Source of the DNA: Sanderia malayensis
Taxonomy: Eukaryota > Cnidaria > Scyphozoa > Semaeostomeae > Pelagiidae
DNA length: 64,000 nt
Assembly: GCA_013076295.1 (NCBI GenBank)
Contig: RQOL01000392.1
Location: 124,001-188,000, forward strand
Direction: 5' to 3'
Part shown: one piece after another, positions 1-11,029 of the stretch
Position numbering within the stretch: the first letter of the stretch is position 1
Layout: every line of letters begins with the position of its first letter
The notes under the pieces: generated by a model
Database searches by the model: none
What the model was told of the DNA's origin: nothing
The model's input: only the letters and a program-made list of their open reading frames with translations
Translations under genes and position numbers: made by a program

Positions 1-403
1 GATAACTGTTTATTTACACAAGAACTAAAGTTATATGGCTTTGTTTTTTTTGTTTTGATGATTTTCTAATGTTTTTGGACAGTTTTGGCCGAGTTTGGGT
101 TTTCCTGGAAAACACGAAATTTTCATGCCACACGCGTGTGTTTTGCATTCGCGAAAATTAAATTTTAAGCTGCCAAAACTTTGTTTTTTTCACCCAAATA
201 CTTTCGATAAATGTTCGCCAAGCCATTAGCTTCATTTTGATATTTTCGTGGGTTCTGTAGGACAAAAATTGGCCACGTTAATTTAATTTGAAAGTTTTGG
301 TGTTTTTAAAGTACCTTGATGAATTCATTTTTTCACTTTCAGAAGAAACGGCTTTTAGGGGGGCGGCAGGGTGGGCGCTGGGTGGTCGCTTGCCAGGGGG
401 AAG

Positions 404-1456
404 TATGGTAGGGTATGTATTGTAGGGTATGTATTGTAGGGTTTGTATTGTAGGGTATGTATTGTAGGGTATGTATTTTAAGGTATTTATAGTAGGGTAT
501 GTATAGTAGGGTATGTTATGTAGGGTATAGATTGTAGGGTATGTATTGTAGGGTATGTATTGTAGGGTTTGTATTGTAGGGTATGTATTGTAGGGTATGT
601 ATTTTAAGGTATTTATAGTAGGGTATGTATAGTAGGGTATGTTATGTAGGGTATGTATTGTAGGGTATGTATAGTAGGGTATGTTATGTAGGGTATGTAT
701 AGTAGGGTATGTTATGTAGGGTATAGATTGTAGGGTATGTATTGTAGGGTATGTATTGTAGGGTATTTATTGTAAGGTATGTATTGTAGGGTATGTTATG
801 TAGGGTATGTATTGTAGGGTATGTATTGTAGGGTATGTATTGTAGGGTATGTATTGTAGGCTATGTATTGTAGGGTATGTATTGTAGGGTATGTATTGTA
901 GGCTATGTATTGTAGGGTATGTATTGTAGGGTATGTATTGTAGGGTATGTATTGTAGGGTATGTATTGTAGGCTATGTATCGTAGGGTATGTATTGTAGG
1001 GTATGTATTGTAGGGTATGTTATGTAGGCTATGTATCGTAGGGTATGTATTGTAGGGTATGTATTGTAGGGTATGTATTGTAGGGTATGTATTGTAGGGT
1101 ATGTATTGTTGGGTATGTATTGTAGGGTATGTATTGTAGGGTATGTATTGTAGGCTATGTATTGTAGGCTATGTATTGTAGGCTATGTATCATAGGGTAT
1201 GTATTGTAGGGTATGTATTGTAGGGTATGTATTGTAGGGTATGTATTGTAGGGTATGAATTGTAGGGTATGTATCGTAGGGTATGTATTGTAGGGTATGT
1301 ATTGTAGGGTATGTATTGTAGGGTATGTATTGTAGGGTGTGTATTGTAGGGTATGTATTGTAGGGTATGTATCGTAGGGTATGCATTGTAGGGTATGTAT
1401 TGTAGGGTATGTATTGTAGGGTATGTATTGTAGGGTGTGTATTTTAGGGTATGTAT
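404..1456. repeat. 14-bp minisatellite array (GGTATGTATTGTAG)n in E0
   Basis: There are about 75 head-to-tail copies of GGTATGTATTGTAG with scattered point variants (ATTTTA, ATCGTA, GGCTATG) and 13-bp variants such as GGTATGTTATGTAG. The period of 14 is not a multiple of 3, so all frames are equivalent, and the long Tyr/Thr/His/Ile-rich reading frames on the minus strand are artefacts of the repeat. The right edge grades into (GTAT)n. Confidence 0.95.
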
Positions 1457-2034
1457 GTATGTATGTATGTATGGGCATGAGCGGCAGCGAATGCAGCGCG
1501 CGAAGCGCGCCAACCAGATCAAGCTTTGTTTACTTGATGGGCTCCGGGGAGGGAGCGAAGCGACCGAACCCGGCCCATGTATGTATGTATGTATGTATGT
1601 ATGTATGTATGTATGTATGTATGTATGTGTGTATGTATGTATGTATGTATGTATGTATGTATGTATGTATGTATGTATGTATGTATGTATGTATGGGCAT
1701 GAGCGGGAGCGAATGCAGCGCGCGAAGCGCGCCAACCAGATTAAGCTTTGTTTACTTGACGGGCTCCGGGGAGGGAGCGAAGCGACCGAACCCGGCTCAT
1801 GTATGTATGTATGTATGTATCTATGTATGTATGTATGTATGTATGTATGTAGGTATGTAGGTATGTAGGTATGTATGTATGTATGTATGTATGTATGTAG
1901 GTATGTATGTATGTATGTATGTATCTATGGGCATGAGCGGGAGCGAATGCAGCGCGCGACGCGCGCCAACCACATTAAGCTTTGTTGATTCGGGGGCTTC
2001 GGGGAGGGAGCGTAGCGACCGGGCCCCCGGCTAG
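1447..2034 (+). repeat. (GTAT)n tracts with three copies of the Helitron 3'-end unit
   Basis: Three copies of an about 105-bp GC-rich unit start near 1473, 1695 and 1929, separated by (ATGT)n. Each begins GGGCATGAGCGG and carries the hairpin GCGCGCGAAGCGCGC (1496-1510 in the first) and a second hairpin zone around GAGCGAAGCGACC. The first two end in ACCCGGC(C/T)CATG and run back into (ATGT)n. Only the third ends GGCCCCCGGCTAG, as a functional Helitron 3' terminus should. The first two look like internal, terminator-less copies of the end. Confidence 0.85.
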
Positions 2035-3040
2035 TCTCTTATATACTATTCTACGGTCACACGTGACCCGCCGACTGTGAACAATGCCCATTGTCTTTTG
2101 AACAATCGACGTTCGACCAAACAATGGGATCAAAGGAATTTCGTTGTGATCAAAAAGGCTTTTTTTTTGGGGGTCAATAAGGGTGCAAATTGGTATCAAA
2201 ATGATCGCTGCATTGCGCTGATCACAGTAAAGTATGTGGCTAATTTCTACTCCAAACGGTTCGGGAGTTATGGCTCATTTTGTGTTCCGACTTTCTAGAA
2301 AGTTCCGAGGAAGGAGTTAATGAGATGCAAAACGAGCAAGGAGAAGCACGTGCTTTTTTAGTTGAACGGGCGGCAAGTTGCTCGGGTTTAAACGTGAATA
2401 CCTGCCGGAAATCAATTGTAAAGACGTGTCAATTGTTGTCAAGACCTGTGGAGACAATGTGTGGACAATAATTTCAAGGTATTTCCTTTATTCAATTGTT
2501 TTTTGCTTTAAATAGCACGAGATTTGTTTTGTTTAAACTCACGTTTTTTGTGTTGAGACGAGGGCCTAACAAAAACACGAGGACAATTTTGATTTTCTTG
2601 GGTCGCTCTGGGCCGATTTTCTCCATTTAAACTTTCGATAACTGTTTATTTACACGATAACTAAAGTTATCTGGGGTTGTTCTTTTTGTTTTCCTGATTT
2701 TCTAATGTTTTTGGACAGTTTTAGCCGAGTTTGCATTTTGCTGAAAAGCACGAAATTTTCAAGCAACAAGCGTGTGTTTTGCATTTGCGAAAATTAATTT
2801 TTAACCTGCCAAAATTTTGTTTTTTTCACCGAAATACTTTCGATAAATGTTCGCCAAGCTATTAGCTTCATTTTGATAATTTCGTGGGTTCTGTAGCACG
2901 AAAATTCGCCACGTTAATTTAATTTGAAAGTTTTAGTGTTTTAAAGTACCTTGAAGAATTCATTTTTTCACTTTCAGAAGAAACGGCTTTTAGGGGGGCG
3001 GCAGGGTGGGCGCTTTGTGGTTGCTTGCCAGAGGGGAAGT

Positions 3041-3797
3041 ATGGTAGAGTATGCATTGTAGGGTATGTATTGTAGGGTATGTATTTTAGGATATGTATTT
3101 TAGGGTATGTATTTTAGGGTATGTATTTTAGGGTATGTATTTTAGGGTATGTATTGTAGGGTATGTTATGTAGGGTATGTATTGTAGGGTATGTATTGTA
3201 GGGTATTTATGATAGGGTATGTATTGTAAAGTATGTATTGTAGGGTATGTATTGTAGGGTATGTATTGTAGTGTATGTATTGTAGGGTATGTGTTGTAGG
3301 GTATGTATTGTAGGGTATTTATTGTAGGTTATTTATTGTAGGGTATTTATTGTAGGGTATGTATTGTAGGGTATTCATTGTAAGGTATTTAATGTAGGGT
3401 ATGTATAGTAGGGTATGTTATGTAGGGTATGTATTGTAGGGTATGTATTGTAGGGTATGTATTGTAGGGTATGTGTTGTAGGGTATGTATTGTAGGGTAT
3501 ATATCGTAGGGTATTTATTGTAGGGTATGTATTGTAAGGTATTTATTGTACGGTATGTATTGTAGGGTATGTATTATAGGGTATGTGTTGTAGGGTATGT
3601 ATTGTAGGGTATTTATTGTAGGGTATTTATTGTAGGGTATTTATTGTAGGGTATGTATTGTAGGGTATTTATTGTAGGGTATGTATTGTAAGCTTTGTGT
3701 TGTATGGTATGTATTGTAGGGTATGTATTGTAGGGTATGTATCGTAGGGTATGTATTGTAGGGTATGTATTGTAGGGTATTTATTGTAGGGTATGTA
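3041..3797. repeat. 14-bp minisatellite array in E1
   Basis: The same GGTATGTATTGTAG family as in E0, but more diverged, with many GGTATTTATTGTAG and GGTATGTGTTGTAG variants. It passes into (GTAT)n at the right edge. Confidence 0.93.
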
Positions 3798-3799
3798 TG

Positions 3800-4277
3800 T
3801 ATGTATCGGCATGAGCGGAAGCGAATGAAGCGCGCGAAGCGCGCCAACCAGATTAAGCTTTGTCTACTTGATTGGCTCCGGGGAGGGAGCGAAGCGACCG
3901 AACCCGGCCCATGTATGTATGTATGTATGTATGTATGTATGTATGTATGTATGTATATAGGTATGTAGGTATGTATGTATGTAGGTATGTATGTATGTAT
4001 GTATGTATGTATGTATGGGCATGAGCGGGAGCGAATGCAGCGCGCGAAGCGCGCCAACCAGACTAAGCTTTGTCTACCTGACGGGCTCCGGGGAGGGAGC
4101 GAAGCGACCGAACCCGGCCCATGTATGTATGTATGTATGTATGTATGTATGTATGTATGTATGTATGTATGGGCATGAGCGGGAGCGAATGCAGCGCGCG
4201 AAGCGCGCCAACCACATTAAACTTTTGTTGCTTGGGGGGCTCCGGGAAGGGAGCGTAGCGACCGGGCCCCCGGCTAG
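3800..4277 (+). repeat. (GTAT)n with three 3'-end units of E1
   Basis: GC-rich units start near 3808, 4017 and 4170. The first two end in ACCCGGCCCATG and return to (ATGT)n; the third ends CGGGCCCCCGGCTAG at 4277. All carry the GCGCGCGAAGCGCGC hairpin. The first reads AATGAAGC where others read AATGCAGC. Confidence 0.85.
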
Positions 4278-5544
4278 TCTCTATATAACAAAATGTGATC
4301 ACACGTGACCGGCCGACTCTGAACAATGACCTATTGTTTCTTGAACAATGACAATTGTCTTTTGAACAATTGACGTTCTACCAAACAATGGGATCAAAGG
4401 AAATTCGTTGTAATCAAAAAGGCTTTTTTCCTGGGGGTCAATAAGGGTGCAAATTGGTATAGAAATGATCGCTGCATTGTGCTGATGACAGTAAAGCTTT
4501 CCGCTAATTTCTACTCCAAGCGGTTCGGGAGTTATGGCCCATTTTGTGTTCCGACCTTCTAGAAAGTTCCGAGGACCGAGTTAATGAGATGCAAAACGAG
4601 CAGGGAGAAGCACGTGATTTTTTAGTTGAACGGGCGGCAAGTTGCTCGGATTTAAACGTGAATACGTGCCGGAAATTAATTGTAAAGACATGTCAATTGT
4701 TCTCAGGACCTGTGGAGACAATGTGTGGACAATTATTTCAAGGTATTTCTTTTATTTCATTGTTTTTGGCTGAAAGTAGCACGAGTTTTGTTTTGTTTAA
4801 CCTCACGATTTTCTTTCGGCTTGAGGGCCTAACCAAAACAAGAAGACAATTTTGATTTTCTCGGGTCGTTCTGGGCCGATTTCCTCCATTTAAACTTTCG
4901 ATAACTGTTTATTTACACGATAACTAAAGTTATCTGGCTTTGTTTTTTTTTGTTTTGTTGATTTTCCTCTGCTTTTGGACAGTTTTAGCCGGGATTTGGT
5001 TTTGCTGGAAAACACGAAATCTTCACGCAACACGCGTGTGTTTTGCATTCGCGAAAATTAAATTTTAACCTGCCAAAACTTTGTTTTTTTCACCCAAATA
5101 CTTTCGATAAATGTTCGCCAAGCTATTAGCTTCATGTTGATAATTTCGTGGGGTGTGTAGGACAAAAATTGGCCACGCTAATTTAATTTGAAAGTTGGTG
5201 ACTCATGTTTGCAATGCTATTTTTTCACGGGTTTGATTTCAGGGCTATTTTTGATCAACAAAATCATGTCTTGGACTTCAAAAATTTACAACTAAAATTG
5301 CGAAAAGCTTTTCATATGCACCCAAGTACTTTCGATACTTATTCGCCAAGGTATTAGCTTCATGCTGGTGTAATTTGAGTTCAAATGGACAAATTTTGAC
5401 CAAGTTAGGGGAATTTTTGTGTTCTTAAAGTTGGCTGATGAATAAATTTTTTCACGGCTTTTGTGTTGGGCTGCACTAAATGCTCTTTTAAAATTCAAAA
5501 CAACACTGTTAAGAAATGTGAATATATTTATCGGATTCGCTATT

Positions 5545-6562
5545 ATTCGGTATGTATTGTAAGGTATGTATTGTAGGGTATGTATTGTAGGGTATGTATT
5601 GTAAGGTATGTATTGTAGGGTTTGTATTGTAAGATATGTATTGTAAGGTATGTATCGTAGGGTATGTATCGTAGGGTATGTATTGTAGGGTATGTTATGT
5701 AGGGTATGTATTGTAGGGTATGTATTGTAGGGTATGTGTTGTAGGGTATGTATTGTAGGTTATGTATTGTAGGGTATGTATTGTAGGCTATGTATTGTGG
5801 GGTATGTGTTTTAAGGTACTTATAGTAGGGTATGTATTGTAAGGTATGTATCGTAGGGTATGTATTGTAGGGTATGTATTGTAAGGTATGTATGGTAGGG
5901 TATGTTATGTAGGGTATGTATTGTAGGGTATGTATTGTAGGGTATGTATTGCAGGGTATGTATTGTAGGGTTTGTATTGTAGGGTTTGTATTGTAGGGTA
6001 TGTTTTGTAGGGTATGTATTGTAGGGTATGCATAGTAGGTTAATTTATGTAGGGTATGTATTGTAAGGTATGTATCGTAGGGTATGTATTGTAGGGTATG
6101 TATTGTCAGGTAGGTATTGTAGGGTATGTATTGTAGGGTATGTATTGTAGGGTATGTATTGTAGGGTATGTATTTTAGGGTATGTATAGTAGGGTTTGTA
6201 TAGTAGGGTATGTATTGTAGGGTATGTATTGTAGGGTATGTATTGTAGGGTATGTATTGTAGGGTATGTATTGTAGGGTATGTATTGTAGGCTATGTATC
6301 GTAGGGTATGTATTGTAGGGTATGTATTGTAGGGTATGTTATGTAAGCTATGTATTGTAGGGTATGTATTGTAGGGTATGTATTGTAGGGTATGTATTGT
6401 AGGGTATGTATTGTAGGGTATGTATTGTAGGGTATGTATTGTAGGGTATGTATTGTAGGGTATGTATTGTAGGGTATGTATTGTAGGGTATGTATTGTAG
6501 GGTATGTTATGTAGGGTATGTATTGTAGGGTATGTATCGTAGGGTATGTATTGTAGGGTATG
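5545..6562. repeat. 14-bp minisatellite array in E2
   Basis: About 72 copies of GGTATGTATTGTAG, with GGTATGTATCGTAG, AAGGTATG and TTATGTAG variants, many in homogeneous runs towards the right end, as recent unequal exchange or slippage would produce. Confidence 0.93.
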
Positions 6563-6826
6563 TATGTATGTATGTATGTATGTATGTATGTATGTATGTA
6601 TGGGAATGAGCGGTAGCGAATGCAGCGCGCGAAGCGCGCCAACCAGATTAAGCTTTCTTTACTTGACGGGTTCCGGGGAGGGAGCGAAGCGACCGAACCC
6701 GGCTCATGTATGTATGTATGTATGTATGTATTGTTGGGTATGTATGTATGTATGTATGTATGTGTATGTATTGTAGGGTATGTATTGGCTCCGGGCAGGG
6801 AGCGTAGCGACCGGGCCCCCGGCTAG
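6557..6826 (+). repeat. (GTAT)n, internal 3'-end unit and truncated terminus of E2
   Basis: A full GC-rich unit at about 6602-6706 ends ACCCGGCTCATG and is followed by (ATGT)n, a single GTATTGTAGGG repeat and then the half-length terminus ending CTAG at 6826. This terminus shows that the first hairpin is not always present at a junction. Confidence 0.8.
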
Positions 6827-8275
6827 TCTCTTATATAATAAGATTGTTCCACACGTGACCCGCAGGGACCAAACAATGGGTCATTGTCTCCGGAACAATC
6901 GACGTTTGAAAAAACAATGGGATCAAAGGAATTTCGTTGTATCCATAAAGGCTTTTTTTTGGGGTGCAAATAAGGGTGCAAATCGGTATAGAAATGATCG
7001 CTGCATTGTGCTGATGACAGTGTACTATTTGGCTTATTTCTAACCCCAGCGGTTCCGGAGTTATGCCCCATTTTGTGTTCCGACTTTCTAGAAAGTTCCC
7101 CGGATGGAGTTAATGAGATGCAAAACGAGCAGGGAGAAACAGGTGTATTCGTAGTTGAACGGGCGGCAAGTTGCTCGGGTTTAAGCGTTAATACGTGCCG
7201 TAAATCAATTGTAAAGACCTGTCAATTGTTGTAAAGACCTGTGGAGACAATTGGTGGACAATTATTTCATGGTATTTCCTTTATTTGATTGTTTTCAGCT
7301 TAAAATAGCACGAGTTTTGTTTTGTTTAACCTCACGTTTTTCTTTCGGCTCCAGGGCCCAACCAAAACACGAAAACAATTTTGATTTTCTCGGGTCGTTC
7401 TGGGTCGATTTTCTCCATTTAAACTTTCGATAACTGTCTATTTACACAAGAACTAAAGTTATATGGCTTTGTTTTTTTTGTTTTGTTGATTTTCCTCTGT
7501 TTTTGGACAGTTTTGCCCGAGTTTGGGTTTCGCTGGAAAACACGAACTTTTCATGCCACACGCGTGTGTTTTGCATTCGCGAAAATTAAATTTTAACCTG
7601 CCAAAACTTTGTTTTTTTTCACCCAAATACTTTCGATAAATGTTCTACAGGCTATTGGCTTCAGTTTGATATTTTCGTGGGTTCTGTAGGAAAAAAATTG
7701 GCCACGTTAATTTAATTTCAAAGTTGGTGACTCATGTTTTCAATGCTATTTTTTACACGGGTTTGATTTCAGGGCTAAGAAAATGATGTCTTGGACTTCA
7801 AAAATGTACAACTAAAATTGCGAAAAGCTTTTCATATGCACCCAAGTACTTTCGATACTTATTCGCCAAGGTATTAGCTTCATGCTGGTGTAATTTGAGT
7901 TCAAATGGACAAAATTTGACCAAGTTAGGGGAATTTTTGTGTTCTTAAAGTTGGCTGATGAATAAATTTTTCCACAGCTTTTGTGTTGGGCTGCACTAAA
8001 TACTCTCTTAAAATTCAAAACAACACTCTTAAGAAATGTGAATATATTTATCAAATTCGCTGTTTCCATACCTACAGTTTGATATATTTTTTATTAGAGA
8101 TTGAGTTTAAATTTTCCAACATTGATTAAATTTTTGAAGGCAACTTTTTTTTTCAAACTTCACACTGAAGCTATCAACCTTCGGCTTTCAGGGGGGCAGC
8201 GTGGGCGCGGGGCGGTCGCTTGGCAGGGGGAAGATTCGACCTCCCACCTTTACTTTCTTTGCAAATGTTGCGTCG

Positions 8276-8640
8276 TAGTACGTATTGTAGGGTATGTATT
8301 GTAGGGTATGTATGTAGGGTATGTATGTAGGGTATGTATGTAGGGTATGTATGTAGGGTATGTATGTAGGGTATGTATGTAGGGTATGTATGTAGGGTAT
8401 GTATGTAGGGTATGTATGTATGTATGTATGTATGTATGTATGTACGTATGTAGGTATGTATGTATATTATGTATAGTATTTTTATATATAGTATATAGGG
8501 TATATATTTATGTATATATTTATGTATAGTATATTTATGTATATATCTATGTATTTATGTTGATGTATATATTTATGTATATCCTTATGTATAGTAATGT
8601 TAATGTTTATATGTAATACTTCTATTTATAACTTTTGTAA
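8276..8640. repeat. short degenerate minisatellite and AT-rich tail in E3
   Basis: Two GGTATGTATTGTAG copies are followed by a run of a shorter GGTATGTATGTA unit, a (GTAT)n tract and an ATATAT/TTATGTATA stretch. The same order of decay (14-mer, shorter unit, GTAT, ATTTATGTATA) is seen at 35174-35610 in E6, so this boundary is a shared feature of the two giant elements. Confidence 0.85.
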
Positions 8641-9416
8641 ATCTTCAAAAAAGATGACTGCAAAGCAGACACTATCCTTCTTTGTGAGCAAATAATCTTC
8701 ATATCAACCTTAACAAATAATAACATGAACTCACCTGATTATAATAATATTCACAAGGAATGTTCCCACACAACAAGCATTCACTTCATGTTTGAGCACC
8801 GTAAACACAAGAAGACATCATATAATTTACTTTATAGCATGTGTTGGCAAATCTCAGTTTTTTCATCTGGATTTAAGTCTGTAAATACAAGTAATTCATT
8901 TTAACTCCAAATTATTAATTACCCCTACACCATGTATGCACCCAGTCAAACAGGCAGTATGTTTACCTTCGTACCTTTCCTCAACTTTCCATGGCCTTAG
9001 CCTACAGATCATGACATTCATAACAACAGCTAACAAAATCCGCACAACCAGTTTGTGAAAAATTATCTATTTTTCCACATATTATACATTAAATTCACCA
9101 AATCAATCACTTCTTTTTATACTCACAAGTTCTCCTTACTAATTTTCCTCATCAAATGAATAATCTTTCAAAGACATTTTTTTAAGGTTAAGGTTAACGT
9201 TAACGACTAATAAAAATAATGATACATCAATATGAAAAAACTAACCTTGGTCTTTTGAAAATTTGAATATTCGCCTGGCCTGGAGCAAGGCATCATCACA
9301 AGTGAATCTTCTAACCGTTCCTGTTCGAACAATTGATTACGAAAAGAATCATCCCTTCGTCGCAAAGAATCGAATTTGCATGCCAACAGTATTGCAACAA
9401 CAATCATATACGAAAC
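8641..9416. other. block X: non-coding segment shared by both giant elements
   Basis: No convincing ORF. The segment matches 35611-36340 in E6 and, in its first half, 11037-11470 and the corresponding parts of copies B and C. Conserved landmarks are GCAGACACT, TCACAAGGAATG and CCATGGCC. On the minus strand some copies read as exon-like pieces with AG and GT borders (see 11115-11181). Here the acceptor of that piece is lost, so any transcript from this copy is probably dead. Confidence 0.5.
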
Positions 9417-9568
9417 AACAACGAGGCGCGGCGGCGCCGAATAGAGGCTACTCATCTCCCACCTATCAAATTAGGGCGGGAAATTTTAAAATTTCTCTTG
9501 CGCCAAGACCGTCCGTAAACACGAAAAAAATTTTTTTCAACCCCACTGCAGCACCAAAATTTTTCAAC
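9417..9568 (+). promoter_or_regulatory. promoter-like block P1 and first leader exon, copy A
   Basis: A GC-rich CGAGGCGCGGCGGCGCCG stretch and TAGAGGCTAC precede GGCGGGAAA at 9475-9483, an exact match to the E2F consensus, followed at once by TTTTAAAA, a TATA-like box. The block ends at a consensus 5' splice site (AAC|GTAAGT after 9568). A second short leader exon (about 9735-9771) follows before the gene 1 ATG. Promoter function is inferred from position and conservation across copies A, B and C. Confidence 0.5.
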
Positions 9569-10125
9569 GTAAGTATACGCAAAATTTCATTTCTACAATT
9601 ATGAACTAAATATATATTTTAAAACATTCACACATGACACAAATAAGCACAAGACACATACTAACACTGCAACTAACTTTAAATAACATTTTTGTCTCAT
9701 TTTTAACCTTTTTAATGCAATTTCTCTCTTGCAGGCAATTCAACATTCAACTTTTCTCTACATACACCTTGGTAAGCATTTTACAAACATTTTTTCTCCT
9801 CCAACTGCCCTTACTTCTCCTTTGTCAGGAATATTCTGCTGTGAACACAATAAACAACTGCCTATAACATTTTTGTCTCAATTTTCATTTTTCTTATGCA
9901 AATTTTTCTCTTCAAAGCAACTCGACATTCACACTTTTTTGCACACCTTATGTAAGTATATTTCACAAACTTTATTTCTCACACAATGGTCTTTAATTGT
10001 CCTCTTGCAAGAATAGAGCAGTCAATTAACACTTAACAGATATATTTTCTCTCCTTCATTAACCTCTTGCAATTTTATTACCAACATGAAATTGATACCA
10101 CATATTCATTCATAGATTCTTTACA

Positions 10126-10760
10126 ATGGCCTCCAATCAAACTGATGAGGAACTTCTTCGTGAAGATGACACTCCTATGCAGCCTCAACAACACAACATC
10201 ACAATATCTTTCCAAGGAGAAATAAAGGTTATTATCAACACTTACTTAATTACACTATACAAGTCTCAATGCCATTACTTTACTTTTTACATTGTTCAAA
10301 GCAACCTTGACTTGACTTCTCTCTTCACCACTTCCATCCTTTCAGATGTTCCCATTTGAAAATATTGCCAAACTAAAAAAGAATGTTCTGCCAACTTTAA
10401 ATTTGAAAAACACACCAAGTTCAACTTTGTAACAATGCAAGGAAACCGAATTGAAAAGGAGAAGCTGAAGTAAGTTACTTCCAACATACCCATTATTATC
10501 TACTGTCTTTCACCAATTCTTCTCAACATTGCATGGAATCCTCTATGACACAACCAAGCATTGTTTTAAAAACAAATATTTCTTTGCAGGTCAACAGACA
10601 GGATGAAAATTAATCTAATTAGAAAAAAAACACAAAATAAGAAAAAAAGTTTACTTTTAAGCCAGGATCAAGCAGATCACCTTTCATGTGGACTAACATG
10701 CCCACACGTGATCTACAAAAGACAATGATGGATATGGCTAAGATTTCAGAAAAAAAATAG
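10126..10760 (+). pseudogene. gene 1 (small basic companion protein), copy A, frameshifted
   Basis: Exons 10126-10227 (34 codons from MASNQTDEELL), 10346-10469 and 10590 onward, joined by GT-AG introns. The middle exon has six A's where copy C has seven in a run near 10375, breaking the frame. The last exon is basic (RKKTQNKKK) and, in one frame, ends with the conserved MWTNMPTRDL stretch and a TAG at 10760. I do not recognise the family. The frameshift sits in a homopolymer, so a sequencing error is as likely as real decay. Confidence 0.5.
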
Positions 10761-11029
10761 CCTTAACCTTTGTTGTCTTCTCTGCATAATATCACAGACA
10801 CAAATAAAATTATGCCTTTCTTTTGACAAATTCTTCCCGTGCTGCAGTCTAAATTGAAAATGAATACAAACTACAAACACTATTTTGGCCTATACTGTGA
10901 TATTATGCACCCACATGCTTTTTCCTTTTTATCATTTCCTTATGTTATTGTATTTATTTATTTGTCAGTGTTGTTTAATGATATATTTGTTGTATGTATA
11001 GTAAGTAAATGTTTTTGTTTGTAAATTGT

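Larger units (their letters stand above)
1..2034 (+). mobile_element. Helitron unit E0, 3' part (window starts inside it)
   Basis: This is the right-hand part of a non-autonomous Helitron whose 5' terminus lies outside the window. Bases 1-403 match the distal part of the AT-rich 5' block of the other units (motifs ACACGCGTGTG and TTTCGATAA; a GGGGGCGGCAGGG stretch just before the array). Then come a 14-bp repeat array, (GTAT)n tracts and three copies of the GC-rich 3'-end unit. The last copy ends GGCCCCCGGCTAG at 2034 and is followed directly by the TCT start of the next unit. No gene is seen; the ORFs over the arrays are only translations of the repeat. Confidence 0.75.
2035..4277 (+). mobile_element. 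non-autonomous Helitron E1 (2243 bp)
   Basis: The unit starts TCTCTTATATACTATTC and ends GGCCCCCGGCTAG, the TC...hairpin-CTRR termini known for Helitrons. The AT-rich 5' block (2035-3040) has CACACGTGACC near base 25, a cluster of AACAAT motifs, a CTTTCTAGAAAG palindrome and ACACGCGTGT-like sequence. Next come a 14-bp array (3041-3797) and the (GTAT)n/3'-unit zone (3800-4277). Frames of 60-75 codons in the 5' block are broken in sister copies and are not called as genes. Confidence 0.85.
4278..6826 (+). mobile_element. non-autonomous Helitron E2 (2549 bp)
   Basis: Starts TCTCTATATAACAAAATG and ends CCGGGCCCCCGGCTAG. The 5' block (4278-5544) has the shared CACACGTGACC, the AACAAT cluster and two copies of the CTTTCGATA...GCCAAG motif. 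A 14-bp array and one internal 3'-end unit (about 6602-6706) follow. The true terminus (6787-6826) keeps only the distal half of the unit, starting at GGCTCCGGGC and lacking the first hairpin. A 103-codon frame at 4544-4855 recurs in some sister units but is disrupted in others, including both giant elements. Confidence 0.85.

Noticed and set aside
404..1456. Long minus-strand ORFs with YIPYNTYPTIHTLQ-type repeats (here and over all arrays)
   Set aside because: They are translations of the 14-bp repeat; 14 is not a multiple of three, so every frame stays open. No protein is implied.
404..1456. CRISPR array or telomere repeat
   Set aside because: There are no spacers between repeats, the setting is eukaryotic, and the 14-mer is not a telomere motif although it contains TAGGG.
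1473..1577. GC-rich units as tRNA or small RNA genes
   Set aside because: They fold into short hairpins but show no cloverleaf or A/B boxes, and their position at CTAG ends fits Helitron termini.
1585..1695. ORFs of MYVCMYVC or HTYIHTYI repeats
   Set aside because: Translation of (GTAT)n in any frame; not genes.
4544..4855. 103-codon frame recurring in 5' blocks (also 29250, 31923, 56420)
   Set aside because: Broken by stops or frameshifts in E1, E3 and E6, including both giant coding elements; explained by repetition of the DNA block.
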